Numbered from the stretch's first letter, positions 42,367 to 51,674 are shown. The stretch: DNA of 64,000 nt from Bacteroidota bacterium (GCA_016715945.1 JADJXJ010000003.1:310001-374000), one strand, 5' to 3'. Notes: a model not told the origin generated them from the sequence alone. Numbers and translations are program-made.

Positions 42367-44688
42367 TTATTGCCTGATGAATTTGATGCTGCCCGTAGTT
42401 TTTCCCGATTCATCCATAATGGTTGCAAAATAGGCGCCCGATGGCCACGATTGCACATTCAGGACGACGGAGGCCTGCCCGAGCAGCACCATTTCGCTGA
42501 GAATCTTTCCCGACATATCGTTTATGGTCAACGTGCCGTTCAGGCTCCGGCCCCAATTCAGGCTGAGGCTGTCGTTTGCAGGATTGGGCTTGACCTTGAG
42601 CTGCAATGATCTGATATCCAGATTCTTGTCCAGACCTACTAATTGTGTGTCCCATGCTGCCAGGGTGTATTGTCCGGGCTGGAGGTTATCCACATTGAGG
42701 TATCCGATCGACCACAGCCCTGTGCGCGTGTGAGGAATGGCCTGCCAGTCGTGCGCAGGTGATGGACGGTAGAGTATAACCACCGAGTCGGCAGCCGAGC
42801 GGATCAGGCCGGCATCAAGGTTGGCGGCATTACTGTAAAAAAACCTTCCGCGCAATTGTGTTCCGGGCCTGAAAATGCCGCTGATCTCCCAATGCCTGTA
42901 GGGCGACAACCTGAGACCCGGTATGGGCGATTTCAGGCTGTCGGGCGCCACCCAATGGTGTGTGATGCGGTAGAGCGACGAATCGGGCACTGCATCCGCA
43001 TACAACGTGAAACTGAGTTTCGAAAAATTAAATGTTCCCGGAGCACGGATCACCCCGCTCACATCGGTGGTGGCATCGGCAGTCTTGTCATAATAATCCG
43101 GAAAAACCACCACCGGTTCGAAGGGCAGAAATTTCACTGAATGGCCTGTGCGTCCGCTAAAGTGTACGGTATCGGTGTGCATCTGCCACTGCGGGCCGAC
43201 AAAGGTAAGCTCGAGAATATTGCTATTGGCCAGAAAATCAACACCTTTGTACTTTTGCCGCAAATACACCTCTGTTTTGAAAAGTGCACCTTCCTGCGTC
43301 ACGCGTAGCGAATCGTACCAAAAATGAGGTGTGCCGGGGGTAAACACCCAGGCTTCAAAGAAATCATTGAGGTTGATGCCTGAGTGTGCCGACAGGGCAT
43401 TGCGAAGGTCGTAGCTGGAGGCATGGCTGAAACGAAAGGCATCCAGATAGGCCCGCACCGCAGGAAAAAACTTGTCCTGCCCCATGTAGTTCATCAAGGT
43501 ATGAATCACTGTGGCCCCTTTGTCGTACGAAGTGTTGCCATAGGTGTATTGTTCGGGCACATTGTTGAGCGCCCAGTAGCCTCCATCGCTCAGGTGGGCA
43601 TTGCGGAGCACCTCGTAATGCGTGTTGTTCATTTCGGTACGGTAAAGCTGGGGGCTATATAGGTCGTGCTTGTAGAAATGGTGGCAAAAAGTGGCCCAGC
43701 CTTCGTTGAGCCACATCTCGCCTGCCGAGGCACAGGTGGTGGAATTGCCAAACCACATATGCGACAGCTCGTGCGCAATCAGATATTCATTGTTCAGGTT
43801 GCCCGAGAATGAAGAGTGTGGTAGTGCGATATTTTCCACATGTTCCATGGCGCCGATGGCTGTGCTGGTGTATCCGATGCGGTCGAAAGGATAGGGGCCA
43901 TAGCGGCTTTCGAAACTATCCATGATCTGCCCCAGGGTCTGGAATGTACCAGCAACCTTGAGCGAATCCTGCGGTCGCGAAAAAATGGTGACCGGGATGA
44001 TGCCATTCATGCCCTGATATTCCCATTGATGAAAGGCATAGGCACCAATGGCCACGGAGGCCAGGTAGGTGGGAATAGGTTTCTGCAGATGCCAGTGCCA
44101 GGTAGAGCTTCCATCGGGATGACTTGTAACCGAATACAATGCGCCCCCCGATGAGGCTTTCATGCCTGCTGGCACGGTGGCCAGCACTTCGTAAGAGGCC
44201 CTGTCGGTAAAATCGTCAATGCACGGAAACCATGCCTTGCCCAGATTATGCGGAATGCTCACAAAACCAACACCGAGGTTGAAGGCATAATTGCCGCTGA
44301 AATGAAACCCACCCCATTGCTCGCTGAAAGGCACACCATGATAATGGATATCAATAGTCAGCGTATCCGATGGCTGGGCCTGAAATCCTGCCTCGATTGC
44401 CAGTCGTTCGCCAGTGTGCGAAAAGCTTGATTGGCTTCCGTTTAGCCGCACCGAATCCACGCTCAATTGCTTCAGCTCCAAAGGAATAACTGTTGTTGGA
44501 AGCTTGGTCACCAGGTTCAGCCTTGCCGATGCGTGTATACTTTTCTGCACAAAATTGATCTGCCGGATGTGGATGCGGTAGTGGAGCACATCCACAGTGT
44601 CGGATGCCGGAGAAGCTTGCAGTGCAATGCGATCTGCAAACAGACACATCATAAGAAACGGCAAAATATTTTTGATATACCTGTACAT
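42367..44688 (-). CDS. M1 family aminopeptidase with type IX secretion sorting domain
   Basis: About 773 residues from ATG 44688 (MYRYIKNILPFLMMC), which gives a good signal peptide. An ATG at 44730 would add a charged, unlikely N-terminus. The gluzincin site is HELSHMW with the third ligand Glu in EMWLNEGWATF, about 20 residues on. The exopeptidase GAMEN motif reads GAMEHVE. The C-terminal 75 residues are a type A sorting domain (VKPNPANDSLSLNW, GTLTINDMSGKILSE, SGAYFATI, GSIKFIRQ), so the enzyme should leave the cell by the Por/T9SS pathway. A lipoprotein gene follows in the same direction. Confidence 0.92.
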   Translation of the reverse strand: MYRYIKNILPFLMMCLFADRIALQASPASDTVDVLHYRIHIRQINFVQKSIHASARLNLVTKLPTTVIPLELKQLSVDSVRLNGSQSSFSHTGERLAIEAGFQAQPSDTLTIDIHYHGVPFSEQWGGFHFSGNYAFNLGVGFVSIPHNLGKAWFPCIDDFTDRASYEVLATVPAGMKASSGGALYSVTSHPDGSSTWHWHLQKPIPTYLASVAIGAYAFHQWEYQGMNGIIPVTIFSRPQDSLKVAGTFQTLGQIMDSFESRYGPYPFDRIGYTSTAIGAMEHVENIALPHSSFSGNLNNEYLIAHELSHMWFGNSTTCASAGEMWLNEGWATFCHHFYKHDLYSPQLYRTEMNNTHYEVLRNAHLSDGGYWALNNVPEQYTYGNTSYDKGATVIHTLMNYMGQDKFFPAVRAYLDAFRFSHASSYDLRNALSAHSGINLNDFFEAWVFTPGTPHFWYDSLRVTQEGALFKTEVYLRQKYKGVDFLANSNILELTFVGPQWQMHTDTVHFSGRTGHSVKFLPFEPVVVFPDYYDKTADATTDVSGVIRAPGTFNFSKLSFTLYADAVPDSSLYRITHHWVAPDSLKSPIPGLRLSPYRHWEISGIFRPGTQLRGRFFYSNAANLDAGLIRSAADSVVILYRPSPAHDWQAIPHTRTGLWSIGYLNVDNLQPGQYTLAAWDTQLVGLDKNLDIRSLQLKVKPNPANDSLSLNWGRSLNGTLTINDMSGKILSEMVLLGQASVVLNVQSWPSGAYFATIMDESGKTTGSIKFIRQ

Positions 44689-44750
44689 TATATCGGCTTT
44701 TACATTCTTGTCAAAATTACAGCAATCCACTGTGCCGTACCCGATGCTTC

Positions 44751-44781
44751 ATTGATTTGTGGAGCAAAAGCCCTACTTTTG
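44751..44781 (+). promoter_or_regulatory. Probable promoter reading towards the tolC-like gene
   Basis: ATTG at 44751-44754, 19 bases, then TACTTTTG at 44774-44781 fit the Bacteroidota consensus. The first gene downstream on this strand starts at 45013, which implies a leader of over 200 bases. The rest of the 44689-45012 gap holds no gene that I can support. Confidence 0.5.
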
Positions 44782-44784
44782 CTC

Positions 44785-44810
44785 TTCTGCTTTATGACAG
44801 AAGCTTTTTT
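44785..44810 (+). terminator. Terminator-like hairpin just after the promoter
   Basis: TTCTG and CAGAA pair around an 8-base loop at 44785-44802, then GC and six T follow. The hairpin begins 4 bases after the -7 box, near the predicted transcript start, and the loop contains the ATG of a nine-codon ORF (44794-44820). Confidence 0.4.
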
Positions 44811-45012
44811 AGCCAGGTAGTGCAATCAAAATTACTTTCGGATTGTTTGTTAGTATTGGATCGAACGGTGTGTGCGAAAACGAACAATTGATGTATTCAT
44901 ATGGACACCACACCTTGGTTTTTGAAGAATGTGAGGGGATATATCGTTGATCTTTAGTGTTTTAATAATATGGCACGCTTTTGGCCAGTCGGAAACAAAA
45001 TTGAATTGAACA

Positions 45013-46416
45013 ATGAAAAGTTTTAAAGTTGTGAGAACATCGCGTCCCGAAACTATTCTGACTGTGCTGATGGTGGCCTTGCTGTTTGCCTCTGGCGGAT
45101 TGATAGCCCAGAAGCACATGAGCCTCGAAGATTGCATCAACCATGCCTTGGAGCACAATATCCGGATCAAACAGGCCAGGCTCGAAGTGGAAGCTGCTGC
45201 AATCAGCAATACCGAGAGCAGGCTGAGCTTGCTGCCCTCGCTCAACGGCAGTGTTTCGCACTCCTTCGGTTGGGGACGTTCGGTGGATTTGGCCACATAC
45301 AGGTATGTTGATCAGCAAACCCAGTCGAGCTATTTTAATCTGGGCTCGGAGGTTTCGCTGTTCGGAGGCCTGCAGAAGCACGAAACCATCAAACAGCGCA
45401 GGGCCGACTACCTTGCTGCCATGTATGGACACGACAAAATGCAGAATGATATTGCCCTCACTGTAGCAAGCTATTATTTGCAGATTCTTTTCAACCGCGA
45501 GCTGCTGGCCAATGCCCGTGCCCAGGCCGAAGTCACCCGCCAGCAGATCGAACGCACCAGAAGTTTGGTCGAAGCCGGAACCCTCGCCAGGGGTGCCCTG
45601 CTTGAGGTGCAGGCACAGGGAGCAAACGAGGAAGTGACAATTGTGCAGGCTGAGAACCAGCTCAACCTGGCCTATCTCGATCTGCTTCAATTGCTTGAAA
45701 TCGAAGCCGGAACACCAATCGAGATTGAGGTGCCTGTGCTCAAAGTGGACACTGCGCCTGAGGTGCTGCCCATTCAGATGATTTTCAACAAAGCCCTTGA
45801 TGTGATGCCGGAGATCAAAACTGCAGAGATGCGACTCAAAAGTGCCCGGCATGCCTACAATATCGCAAAAGCAAACCGCTATCCCAGCCTGGGACTCTCG
45901 GCCAGCCTCGGAACCAATTATTCCGACCAGATACGGTTGAGCAATAACCCGCTCGACCCCGATTACAATCGCATCAAATCTTTTGAGGATCAGTGGAAAG
46001 ACAACCGCAGCGCTACACTCTCGCTGCGCCTGAGCGTCCCGATTTTCAACGGGTATCAGATCAGTTCCTACATCGGACGATCAAAAATCAATGTGCTCAA
46101 TGCGGACTACAACCTGCAGCTCAGCCAGAACACCTTGCGCAAAAGCGTTGAAACAGCCTATGCCGATGCCATGGCCAGCCTCTCCACATACAAAGCCCGC
46201 GAGAAATCGCTGATCAGCCTGCGCGAATCGTTTAACTATACCGAACAGCGGTTTAATGTGGGGATGGTCAACGCAGTGGATTACAACATTGCCAAAACGC
46301 AACTCAATCGCGCCGAATCAGAGCTGCTGTCAGCAAAATATGACTACATCTTCAAGCTCAAAATACTTGATTTCTATCTCGGACGCTCGCTTACACTGGC
46401 CGACTTGCAGGAATAA
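45013..46416 (+). CDS. TolC-type outer membrane efflux protein
   Basis: 467 residues with a signal peptide (about 10-34, ending IAQ). The two repeats of the outer-membrane-factor family are visible: MSLEDCINHALEHNIRIKQARLEVEAA in the first, and the LNIM-like EIKTAEMRLKSARHAYNIAKANRYPSLGLSASLGT in the second, with long amphipathic helices between. It forms the trimeric exit duct for an efflux or type I secretion system. The adaptor gene lies 108 bases downstream. No inner-membrane pump is encoded in the cluster. Confidence 0.92.
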   Translation: MKSFKVVRTSRPETILTVLMVALLFASGGLIAQKHMSLEDCINHALEHNIRIKQARLEVEAAAISNTESRLSLLPSLNGSVSHSFGWGRSVDLATYRYVDQQTQSSYFNLGSEVSLFGGLQKHETIKQRRADYLAAMYGHDKMQNDIALTVASYYLQILFNRELLANARAQAEVTRQQIERTRSLVEAGTLARGALLEVQAQGANEEVTIVQAENQLNLAYLDLLQLLEIEAGTPIEIEVPVLKVDTAPEVLPIQMIFNKALDVMPEIKTAEMRLKSARHAYNIAKANRYPSLGLSASLGTNYSDQIRLSNNPLDPDYNRIKSFEDQWKDNRSATLSLRLSVPIFNGYQISSYIGRSKINVLNADYNLQLSQNTLRKSVETAYADAMASLSTYKAREKSLISLRESFNYTEQRFNVGMVNAVDYNIAKTQLNRAESELLSAKYDYIFKLKILDFYLGRSLTLADLQE

Positions 46417-46524
46417 ACATGAAAAACAGTCAATTGTGATCACCACATAACCTCAGCCCGTTGCGCAATTCTGCCGGCGGGCTTTAGCACGAAATAACCT
46501 TACTTCAACACGCAAAACCAACAC

Positions 46525-47892
46525 ATGCCCATGAAATCGAATAAAAAATCTGCAAAGACCTGGTACATCCTGCTGGCCCTGGTGGTAGTCATCCTCGTTG
46601 TTGTGGTTGTTGTTGCCCGGCAGCGCAGCCACAAGGCTACGGAGGTGAGCACCGAAAAAGTAATCCGCCGTACCATTACCGAAACCGTGGCAGCCAACGG
46701 CAAAATCCAACCAGCACTCGAGATCAAGATCAGCCCGTATATCTCGGGCGAAGTGGTTGAACTCTTTGTGCGCGAAGGCGATTCGGTGCGCAAAGGCGAT
46801 ATCCTGGCCCGCATCGACCCAACTATTTATCAATCGAATTTTGAACAGGTAGAGGCCAGCTACAACTCGGCGAAAGCCAATATGGCCAACACCCGTGCGC
46901 GGGTTGCACAGACCGAGGCACAACTCAACAAAGCCCGGCTCGATTACAACCGCAACGAGCAGCTTTGGAAACAGAAGGTAATTTCCGATGCCGACTGGGA
47001 TGCCATCAAAGCCAACTATCAGGTGATCAGCGCCGAGTTTGAGGCCGCCAAAGAAAGCCTGCGTGCCACACAGTTTCAGGTGCAGAATGCCGAAGCTGCG
47101 CTCCGTGAAGCACGCGAAAACCTCCGTCGCACAAGCATTTATGCGCCAGCCAACGGCACAGTATCCCGGCTTAATGTCGAAGTTGGTGAACGCGTTACCG
47201 GCGCTTCACAGTTTTCGTCGGGTACCGAAATTATGAGGCTGGCCAACCTTAACAATATGGAAGTCAGGGTGGAAGTAAGCGAAAATGATATCCCGAGGGT
47301 AAAACTCAACGACACCTGCATCATCGAAGTGGATGCCTACCTGGGCCGCAAATTCAAAGGATATATCACCGAAATAGCCACTTCGGCCATCTCATCCGGT
47401 TTGTCAGTAGATCAGGTGACTAATTTTGAGGTTAAGGTGATGATGCTCAAAGACTCTTACGCCGATCTGATCAACCAGGCAGGCAAAATCCAGTCGCCCT
47501 TTCGCCCGGGAATGACTGCCACCGTAGATATTCAAACCCGCCGGGCCGAAAATGTGCTTTCTGTCCCGATTCAGGCTGTTACCACAAGGGACGATACCAG
47601 CTCGGTACAAAAAACCGGAAAGAAACCGGCCGCAGTTGCCGAAAAAAGCAATTCCAATAACAAAACAGCCCAACTCCAGGAGTATGTCTTTGTGGTTGAA
47701 GGGGATAAAGCGCGGATCCGTGCCATCAAAACGGGTATTCAGGACAATACCTTTATAGAAGTAACAGAAGGTCTCGAAGAAGGAGAAGAAGTCGTTACAG
47801 GACCGTACCGCGTTGTATCGAAAACCTTGCGCAATGGCGAATCTGTGAAGCGGGTGGAAGAGAGCAAACTGTTTGGAAACAATAAAAAATAG
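46525..47892 (+). CDS. HlyD/MacA-type periplasmic adaptor
   Basis: 455 residues. One N-terminal membrane helix (about 13-32) anchors it. The lipoyl-like half-motifs are KISPYISGEVVELFVREGDSVRKGDILARID and TSIYAPANGTVSRLNVEVGERVTG, separated by a coiled-coil hairpin of about 90 residues (about 95-185). Beta-barrel and membrane-proximal domains follow. A Lys/Asn/Thr-rich insertion (about 355-385) interrupts the last domain. The make-up is like MacA, whose partner is the MacB ABC permease, but none follows here and the next gene is tsaB. Confidence 0.9.
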   Translation: MPMKSNKKSAKTWYILLALVVVILVVVVVVARQRSHKATEVSTEKVIRRTITETVAANGKIQPALEIKISPYISGEVVELFVREGDSVRKGDILARIDPTIYQSNFEQVEASYNSAKANMANTRARVAQTEAQLNKARLDYNRNEQLWKQKVISDADWDAIKANYQVISAEFEAAKESLRATQFQVQNAEAALREARENLRRTSIYAPANGTVSRLNVEVGERVTGASQFSSGTEIMRLANLNNMEVRVEVSENDIPRVKLNDTCIIEVDAYLGRKFKGYITEIATSAISSGLSVDQVTNFEVKVMMLKDSYADLINQAGKIQSPFRPGMTATVDIQTRRAENVLSVPIQAVTTRDDTSSVQKTGKKPAAVAEKSNSNNKTAQLQEYVFVVEGDKARIRAIKTGIQDNTFIEVTEGLEEGEEVVTGPYRVVSKTLRNGESVKRVEESKLFGNNKK

Positions 47893-47908
47893 CCGTACTT
47901 AATTTGCT

Positions 47909-48610
47909 GTGACCACGATACTGCTTGTTGAAACGACAACGGAGACCTGTTCTGTAGGCCTGGCTGTCGGGGGGCAGCTGATTTCGCTCAGGGAGGTGCG
48001 CGACCAAAAGTCGCATGCATCGCGCCTGGCTGTCTTTATCAAGGAAGTTTTGGCCGAGGCGGGCGTTGTACCCCGTATGCTTTCGGCTGTGGCCGTAAGC
48101 TCCGGTCCGGGTTCTTACACCGGTTTGCGCATCGGGGTTTCGGCTGCAAAAGGGCTTTGCTACGCCCTGGATATTCCATTGATTGCAGTGGATACCCTTC
48201 AGTCAATGGCCACAGCATTTGCATACACTTACCGGCAAAATATCGGTCCGGGCGACATCCTGATACCCATGACTGATGCCCGCCGGATGGAAGTGTACGC
48301 TGCCCTTTTCGATTCAACAGGAAAGCGTATGACCGAAACCACCGCCAAAGTGCTCAATGCAAATAGCTTCGATGACCAAAGCAATCGCATAATATGGCTT
48401 TTCGGCGATGGTGCAGCCAAAACTCAAGAACTGTTCCGCGACCACAATTTCATTCACATCCAGCCCAACTTCCTGCCATCTGCAGCCCATCTTGCAGTTC
48501 CGGCCGATTTTGCTTTTTCTAACAATCAATTTACCGACCTGGCTTACTTCGAGCCTTTTTATCTGAAAGATTTTGTGGCCGGCATACCAAAAGTGAAGGG
48601 GCTGAAATAG
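47909..48610 (+). CDS. tsaB: tRNA t6A biosynthesis subunit TsaB
   Basis: 233 residues, the usual TsaB length, starting with GTG at 47909. TsaB is the inactive ASKHA-fold partner of TsaD in the complex that places threonylcarbamoyl on A37 of ANN-decoding tRNAs. Hallmarks are TTILLVETTTETCSVGL at the start, LRIGVSAAKGLCYALDIPLIAVDTLQSMA with the SSGPGSYTGLR loop before it, and MTDARRMEVYAALF. It starts 16 bases after the adaptor stop. TcdA, which acts on the t6A product, is encoded at 6415. Confidence 0.92.
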   Translation: MTTILLVETTTETCSVGLAVGGQLISLREVRDQKSHASRLAVFIKEVLAEAGVVPRMLSAVAVSSGPGSYTGLRIGVSAAKGLCYALDIPLIAVDTLQSMATAFAYTYRQNIGPGDILIPMTDARRMEVYAALFDSTGKRMTETTAKVLNANSFDDQSNRIIWLFGDGAAKTQELFRDHNFIHIQPNFLPSAAHLAVPADFAFSNNQFTDLAYFEPFYLKDFVAGIPKVKGLK

Positions 48611-48905
48611 CCTCAAGCTAGTTGTTTGGCAGTCAACCAGAGAGCAATGTAAATTATTTTCGCAAAAAATGCCTGAATGGCATCCTCTAAAGTTGAACCT
48701 GGTTTGATATATTTAATTTTGAAAAAAACAGTTTTCCTGCCATTATTTACATACCAATCAACTGATAAACAGCACTAAACATCAGTTCTCCTGTTTCTAA
48801 GGGAAAGATATTAGCGCATTTATTTAAGTTTTATTTTGTAATTTTTATTTTGATAATGTTGATTTATTTGTTTTGCATATTATTTTTGTGCAAAATTTTT
48901 ACGCT

Positions 48906-49667
48906 ATGAAGTTCCCGACAAAATTAAACGAGTTAGACATCATCGACTTACTGAATGAATACCACTCCGAGCTGCGCAAGCTGAAGCAGAAAATGGTATT
49001 TGTAAAAACAAAGATTGCTGAACTGGAAAGTATGCTCGAGGGCATCAAAGCCAAATCAAAGGGCAGGAAGGCCGAAGCTGCTGAGGACGAAGATACGGAC
49101 ATGGATGCGACAGCTCCGGCTTCTGACGTTCAGATGGAGGCTCCTAAGAAACGCGGCCGCAAGCCCAAGGTTAAAGAGGCGCCCGAAGCCGATACAAATC
49201 AGACAGAGACACAGCCGAAGCAGCGACGCCAGCGTGAGCTTTCAGCCTGGGACATGATGGTGATCGACAGCCTTCGTGAAAAAGGCAAAGCAATGGCCAG
49301 CGGTGAGCTCTACACGCTCCTGGAGGCCAAGGTGCAAGAAGCAGGCATGTTTGAGTCGGAGGAAAAGCTTCGGTTCAAACTCAATCAGATTCTTGTGAAG
49401 CTCACCGGAAGGCGCTCCGAACTTGCCAAAGTAGCTTATCCCGGCCGAGGGTTCGCCTACGCCCTTCCGGAATGGCTGAACGAAAAGGGCAAACTGCTCA
49501 AGGAATTTATGTTCGAGAAAGAAAAGAAGGCCAAAAAACCGGGCAGGAAAAAGAAAGCCAAGGCCGAAAAGAAAGCCAGACCGGCAACGGAAGGTAAGCG
49601 GCGTGGACGCAAGCCAAAAATTCAGCCCGAGCCTGCTCCGGAATCACCGGCCGAAGTGGCAGAATAA
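48906..49667 (+). CDS. AT-hook DNA-binding protein
   Basis: About 253 residues from ATG 48906 (MKFPTKLNELDIIDLL); an earlier in-frame ATG at 48873 adds a poorly conserved stretch. An N-terminal coiled coil (about 10-55) may dimerise it. Three AT-hook-like motifs follow: KKRGRKPK (about 88), KPGRKKK (about 216) and RRGRKPK (about 236). A folded domain between them (about 115-205, SAWDMMVIDSLREKGKAMASGELYTLL) looks like a small winged helix. The C-terminal tail is Lys/Ala-rich, like histone H1. A role in nucleoid structure or broad regulation is inferred. The 295 bases before it are AT-rich and hold no other gene. Confidence 0.75.
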   Translation: MKFPTKLNELDIIDLLNEYHSELRKLKQKMVFVKTKIAELESMLEGIKAKSKGRKAEAAEDEDTDMDATAPASDVQMEAPKKRGRKPKVKEAPEADTNQTETQPKQRRQRELSAWDMMVIDSLREKGKAMASGELYTLLEAKVQEAGMFESEEKLRFKLNQILVKLTGRRSELAKVAYPGRGFAYALPEWLNEKGKLLKEFMFEKEKKAKKPGRKKKAKAEKKARPATEGKRRGRKPKIQPEPAPESPAEVAE

Positions 49668-49685
49668 CAATATTTCAGGGTATTG

Positions 49686-49719
49686 AAAAAGGCTGCCTCG
49701 CTTGCGGGGCAGCCTTTTT
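49686..49719. terminator. Terminator after the AT-hook gene
   Basis: AAAAAGGCTGCC at 49686-49697 pairs with GGCAGCCTTTTT at 49708-49719 around a 10-base loop. It can serve both the plus-strand AT-hook gene and the converging DUF1289 gene. Confidence 0.92.
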
Positions 49720-49751
49720 CTATGGATTGCGTCCTTTCTTATGGAGCAGGA

Positions 49752-49952
49752 TCAACCAAAGCCGTAATACCCTCCGCCACCTTTTTCCTCGCGGCGTTTG
49801 GCAATGATTTCGAGTATTTTGAGCTTCTGATCGTCAGTATAACTGTCCCAGTTTGCCACTTCTTCCGCCGATCGGTAACAACCTACACAGATCATTTCTT
49901 CGTCGTAGGTGCAGATCAACTGGCAAGGTGATTTTATTTTCTTTTTATTCAT
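49752..49952 (-). CDS. DUF1289 domain protein
   Basis: 66 residues of the DUF1289 family of small cysteine-motif proteins. Cysteines in SPCQLICTYDEEMICVGCYRS give the family's C-x3-C...C-x2-C pattern, probably a zinc or Fe-S site, and the EEVANWDSYTDDQKLKIL stretch follows. The tail is Gly/Tyr-rich (GGGGYYGFG). Function unknown. It converges on the AT-hook gene at the terminator. Confidence 0.88.
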   Translation of the reverse strand: MNKKKIKSPCQLICTYDEEMICVGCYRSAEEVANWDSYTDDQKLKILEIIAKRREEKGGGGYYGFG

Positions 49953-49997
49953 CTTTTTTCGTTTAGTTAACGCTAAACAAGCGCTCAGAGGCTTTGT

Positions 49998-50960
49998 TCA
50001 AAAACGGTTGATTGTTAATACAGCTATTCCTTTGCTTTTCGTGCCAATCCAGATCTTACCGTCTTTATCCGTGGCCAAGCAGGTTATCCAGTTCTCAGGA
50101 AGACGCTCCTTGGTGGTATAGGTTATCCACTTGGTGCCATCGAATACCGAAAGCCCGTTGGGTGTACCAAAAAAAATGCGTTGATTTTTGTCTTCGGTAA
50201 TGGCGTTTACACGGTTAAAAGCCAGCCCGTCGTTCATGGAGTAATTGACGTAGGATTGTCCGTTGAACACTGTCACACCCGCCAAATGCCCGAACCAAAT
50301 GCGCGAAAGTGCGTCGTTGTACATGCTGACCACAAACGAGGCCAGGTTGTCGTTGACCAGGAAGGTGAGCCAGTTGCCTGCCTTGTAGCGACTTACGCCG
50401 AATTCGGTGCCAAACCATTTGTTTTGTTCATTATCTACGATTACACTGCGTACAATGTTGTGCACCAGCGCGCTGCCATTAACCTTCTGCAAATGAATCC
50501 ATGTTTGCCCGTCGAAATGATTCACGCCAAAGCCCGTGGCCACCCAGGGTTTATTGTTGGCATCCACGGCAATATCGTACACGTAGTTGTATGCAAGACC
50601 GTTGCTGGTGTTAAAGTTTTGCCAGTTACCATTGCTGTACCTGCTCACGCCGAAAGGCGTCCCGAACCAGACCACATTGTCGCTGCCAATAGCCACCGAG
50701 GTCACTTCGTGGTGAATCAATCCCTGCGGGGTATTGAAGCTTTGCCAGTTTTGCCCGTCGAAACGCGAAACGCCAAACTCGGTGGCCACCCATAATGCTC
50801 CGTCGGGGCCAAAGGCCAGATCGTTGACATTGTTGCTCACCAGCCCGTCTTTGGCGGCATAATAGGTAAGTTGCAGTGTGGACTGCAAGGGTTCTTTGGG
50901 GCCGCACCGTGTGAACAACAACGGCAGCGCAAGCAATATGGTAAGGCGTAAAGTCTTCAT
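49998..50960 (-). CDS. Propeller lipoprotein (two-component regulator propeller repeats)
   Basis: 320 residues with lipobox LLFTRC (Cys near 19). Residues about 40-315 hold seven or so repeats of about 40 residues of the type VNDLAFGPDGALWVATEFGVSRFDGQNW, the pattern found in the sensor part of Bacteroidota hybrid two-component systems. Here the propeller is a stand-alone lipoprotein with no kinase attached. It lies 10 bases downstream of udk on the same strand. It may bind a ligand or scaffold a partner. The biological role is unknown. Confidence 0.82.
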   Translation of the reverse strand: MKTLRLTILLALPLLFTRCGPKEPLQSTLQLTYYAAKDGLVSNNVNDLAFGPDGALWVATEFGVSRFDGQNWQSFNTPQGLIHHEVTSVAIGSDNVVWFGTPFGVSRYSNGNWQNFNTSNGLAYNYVYDIAVDANNKPWVATGFGVNHFDGQTWIHLQKVNGSALVHNIVRSVIVDNEQNKWFGTEFGVSRYKAGNWLTFLVNDNLASFVVSMYNDALSRIWFGHLAGVTVFNGQSYVNYSMNDGLAFNRVNAITEDKNQRIFFGTPNGLSVFDGTKWITYTTKERLPENWITCLATDKDGKIWIGTKSKGIAVLTINRF

Positions 50961-50970
50961 AAATAAGGAG

Positions 50971-51579
50971 TTAATCGAGGTTCATGCGGATACGCGAAGC
51001 TACAATATCTATGGCTACCTGGTTTGCACCTCCCTGCGGTATGATGATGTCGGCAAAACGCTTTGTGGGATCAATAAACTGCAGGTGCATGGGCTTTACA
51101 AAAGTTTCATAATGTCGCAGCACATCCATAAAAGATCGTCCGCGTTCTTCGATATCGCGCTGGATAATGCGCATCAGGCGGTCGTCGCCATCGGCGTCCA
51201 CGTAAATTTTGATATCCATTCTCTGGCGCAGCTGTTCGTTGGTCAATATGAGTATGCCTTCGACGATCACAACTTTTGTGGGTTGTACAGGAATTGTTTC
51301 TTTCGAACGGGCGCAGGTCACATAGGAGTAAATAGGCATTTGGATGGTATGCCCTTGCCTGAGCTGGTCGAGGTGTTCGATGAGCAGTTCAAATTCGATG
51401 GAAGAGGGATGGTCGAAATTGATTTTTTTGCGTTCCTCAGCGCTCAGGTGGCCGTTGTCTTTGTAATAAGAATCCTGTGAAATTACAGAAACTGAGCTAT
51501 TTGGAAGTGCTCTGATGATTTTTTTGACCACAGTAGTTTTGCCCGAACCCGAGCCGCCCGCAATCCCGATAACAAGCAT
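50971..51579 (-). CDS. udk: Uridine kinase
   Basis: 202 residues, full length. It phosphorylates uridine or cytidine with ATP or GTP in pyrimidine salvage. Walker A is IAGGSGSGKTTVVKKI near the start. QDSYYKDNGHL and NFDHPSSIEFELLIEHL carry the nucleoside-binding Asp/Tyr residues, and YVTCARSKETIPVQPTKVVIVEGIL and VDADGDDRLMRIIQRD hold the catalytic and lid residues. It is followed by the propeller lipoprotein gene after 10 bases. The terminator of the mmd operon lies upstream, so it has its own start of transcription. Confidence 0.95.
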   Translation of the reverse strand: MLVIGIAGGSGSGKTTVVKKIIRALPNSSVSVISQDSYYKDNGHLSAEERKKINFDHPSSIEFELLIEHLDQLRQGHTIQMPIYSYVTCARSKETIPVQPTKVVIVEGILILTNEQLRQRMDIKIYVDADGDDRLMRIIQRDIEERGRSFMDVLRHYETFVKPMHLQFIDPTKRFADIIIPQGGANQVAIDIVASRIRMNLD

Positions 51580-51645
51580 AGAAGGGTTGTTACAATTCGG
51601 AGGGTAAAGTTAAACATAGATTAACGCTCTGGCAAACGGAAAATT

Positions 51646-51671
51646 AAAAACCCCGGTAAGCCGGGGTTTTT
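51646..51671. terminator. Terminator of the mmd operon
   Basis: AAAAACCCCGG at 51646-51656 pairs perfectly with CCGGGGTTTTT at 51661-51671 around TAAG. It lies 3 bases after the stop of the beta-subunit gene. Confidence 0.93.
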
Positions 51672-51674
51672 GGT

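Noticed and set aside
6415..48610. A functional tRNA-modification cluster of tcdA and tsaB
   Set aside because: The two genes act in the same pathway but lie over 40 kb apart with unrelated neighbours, so there is no cluster.
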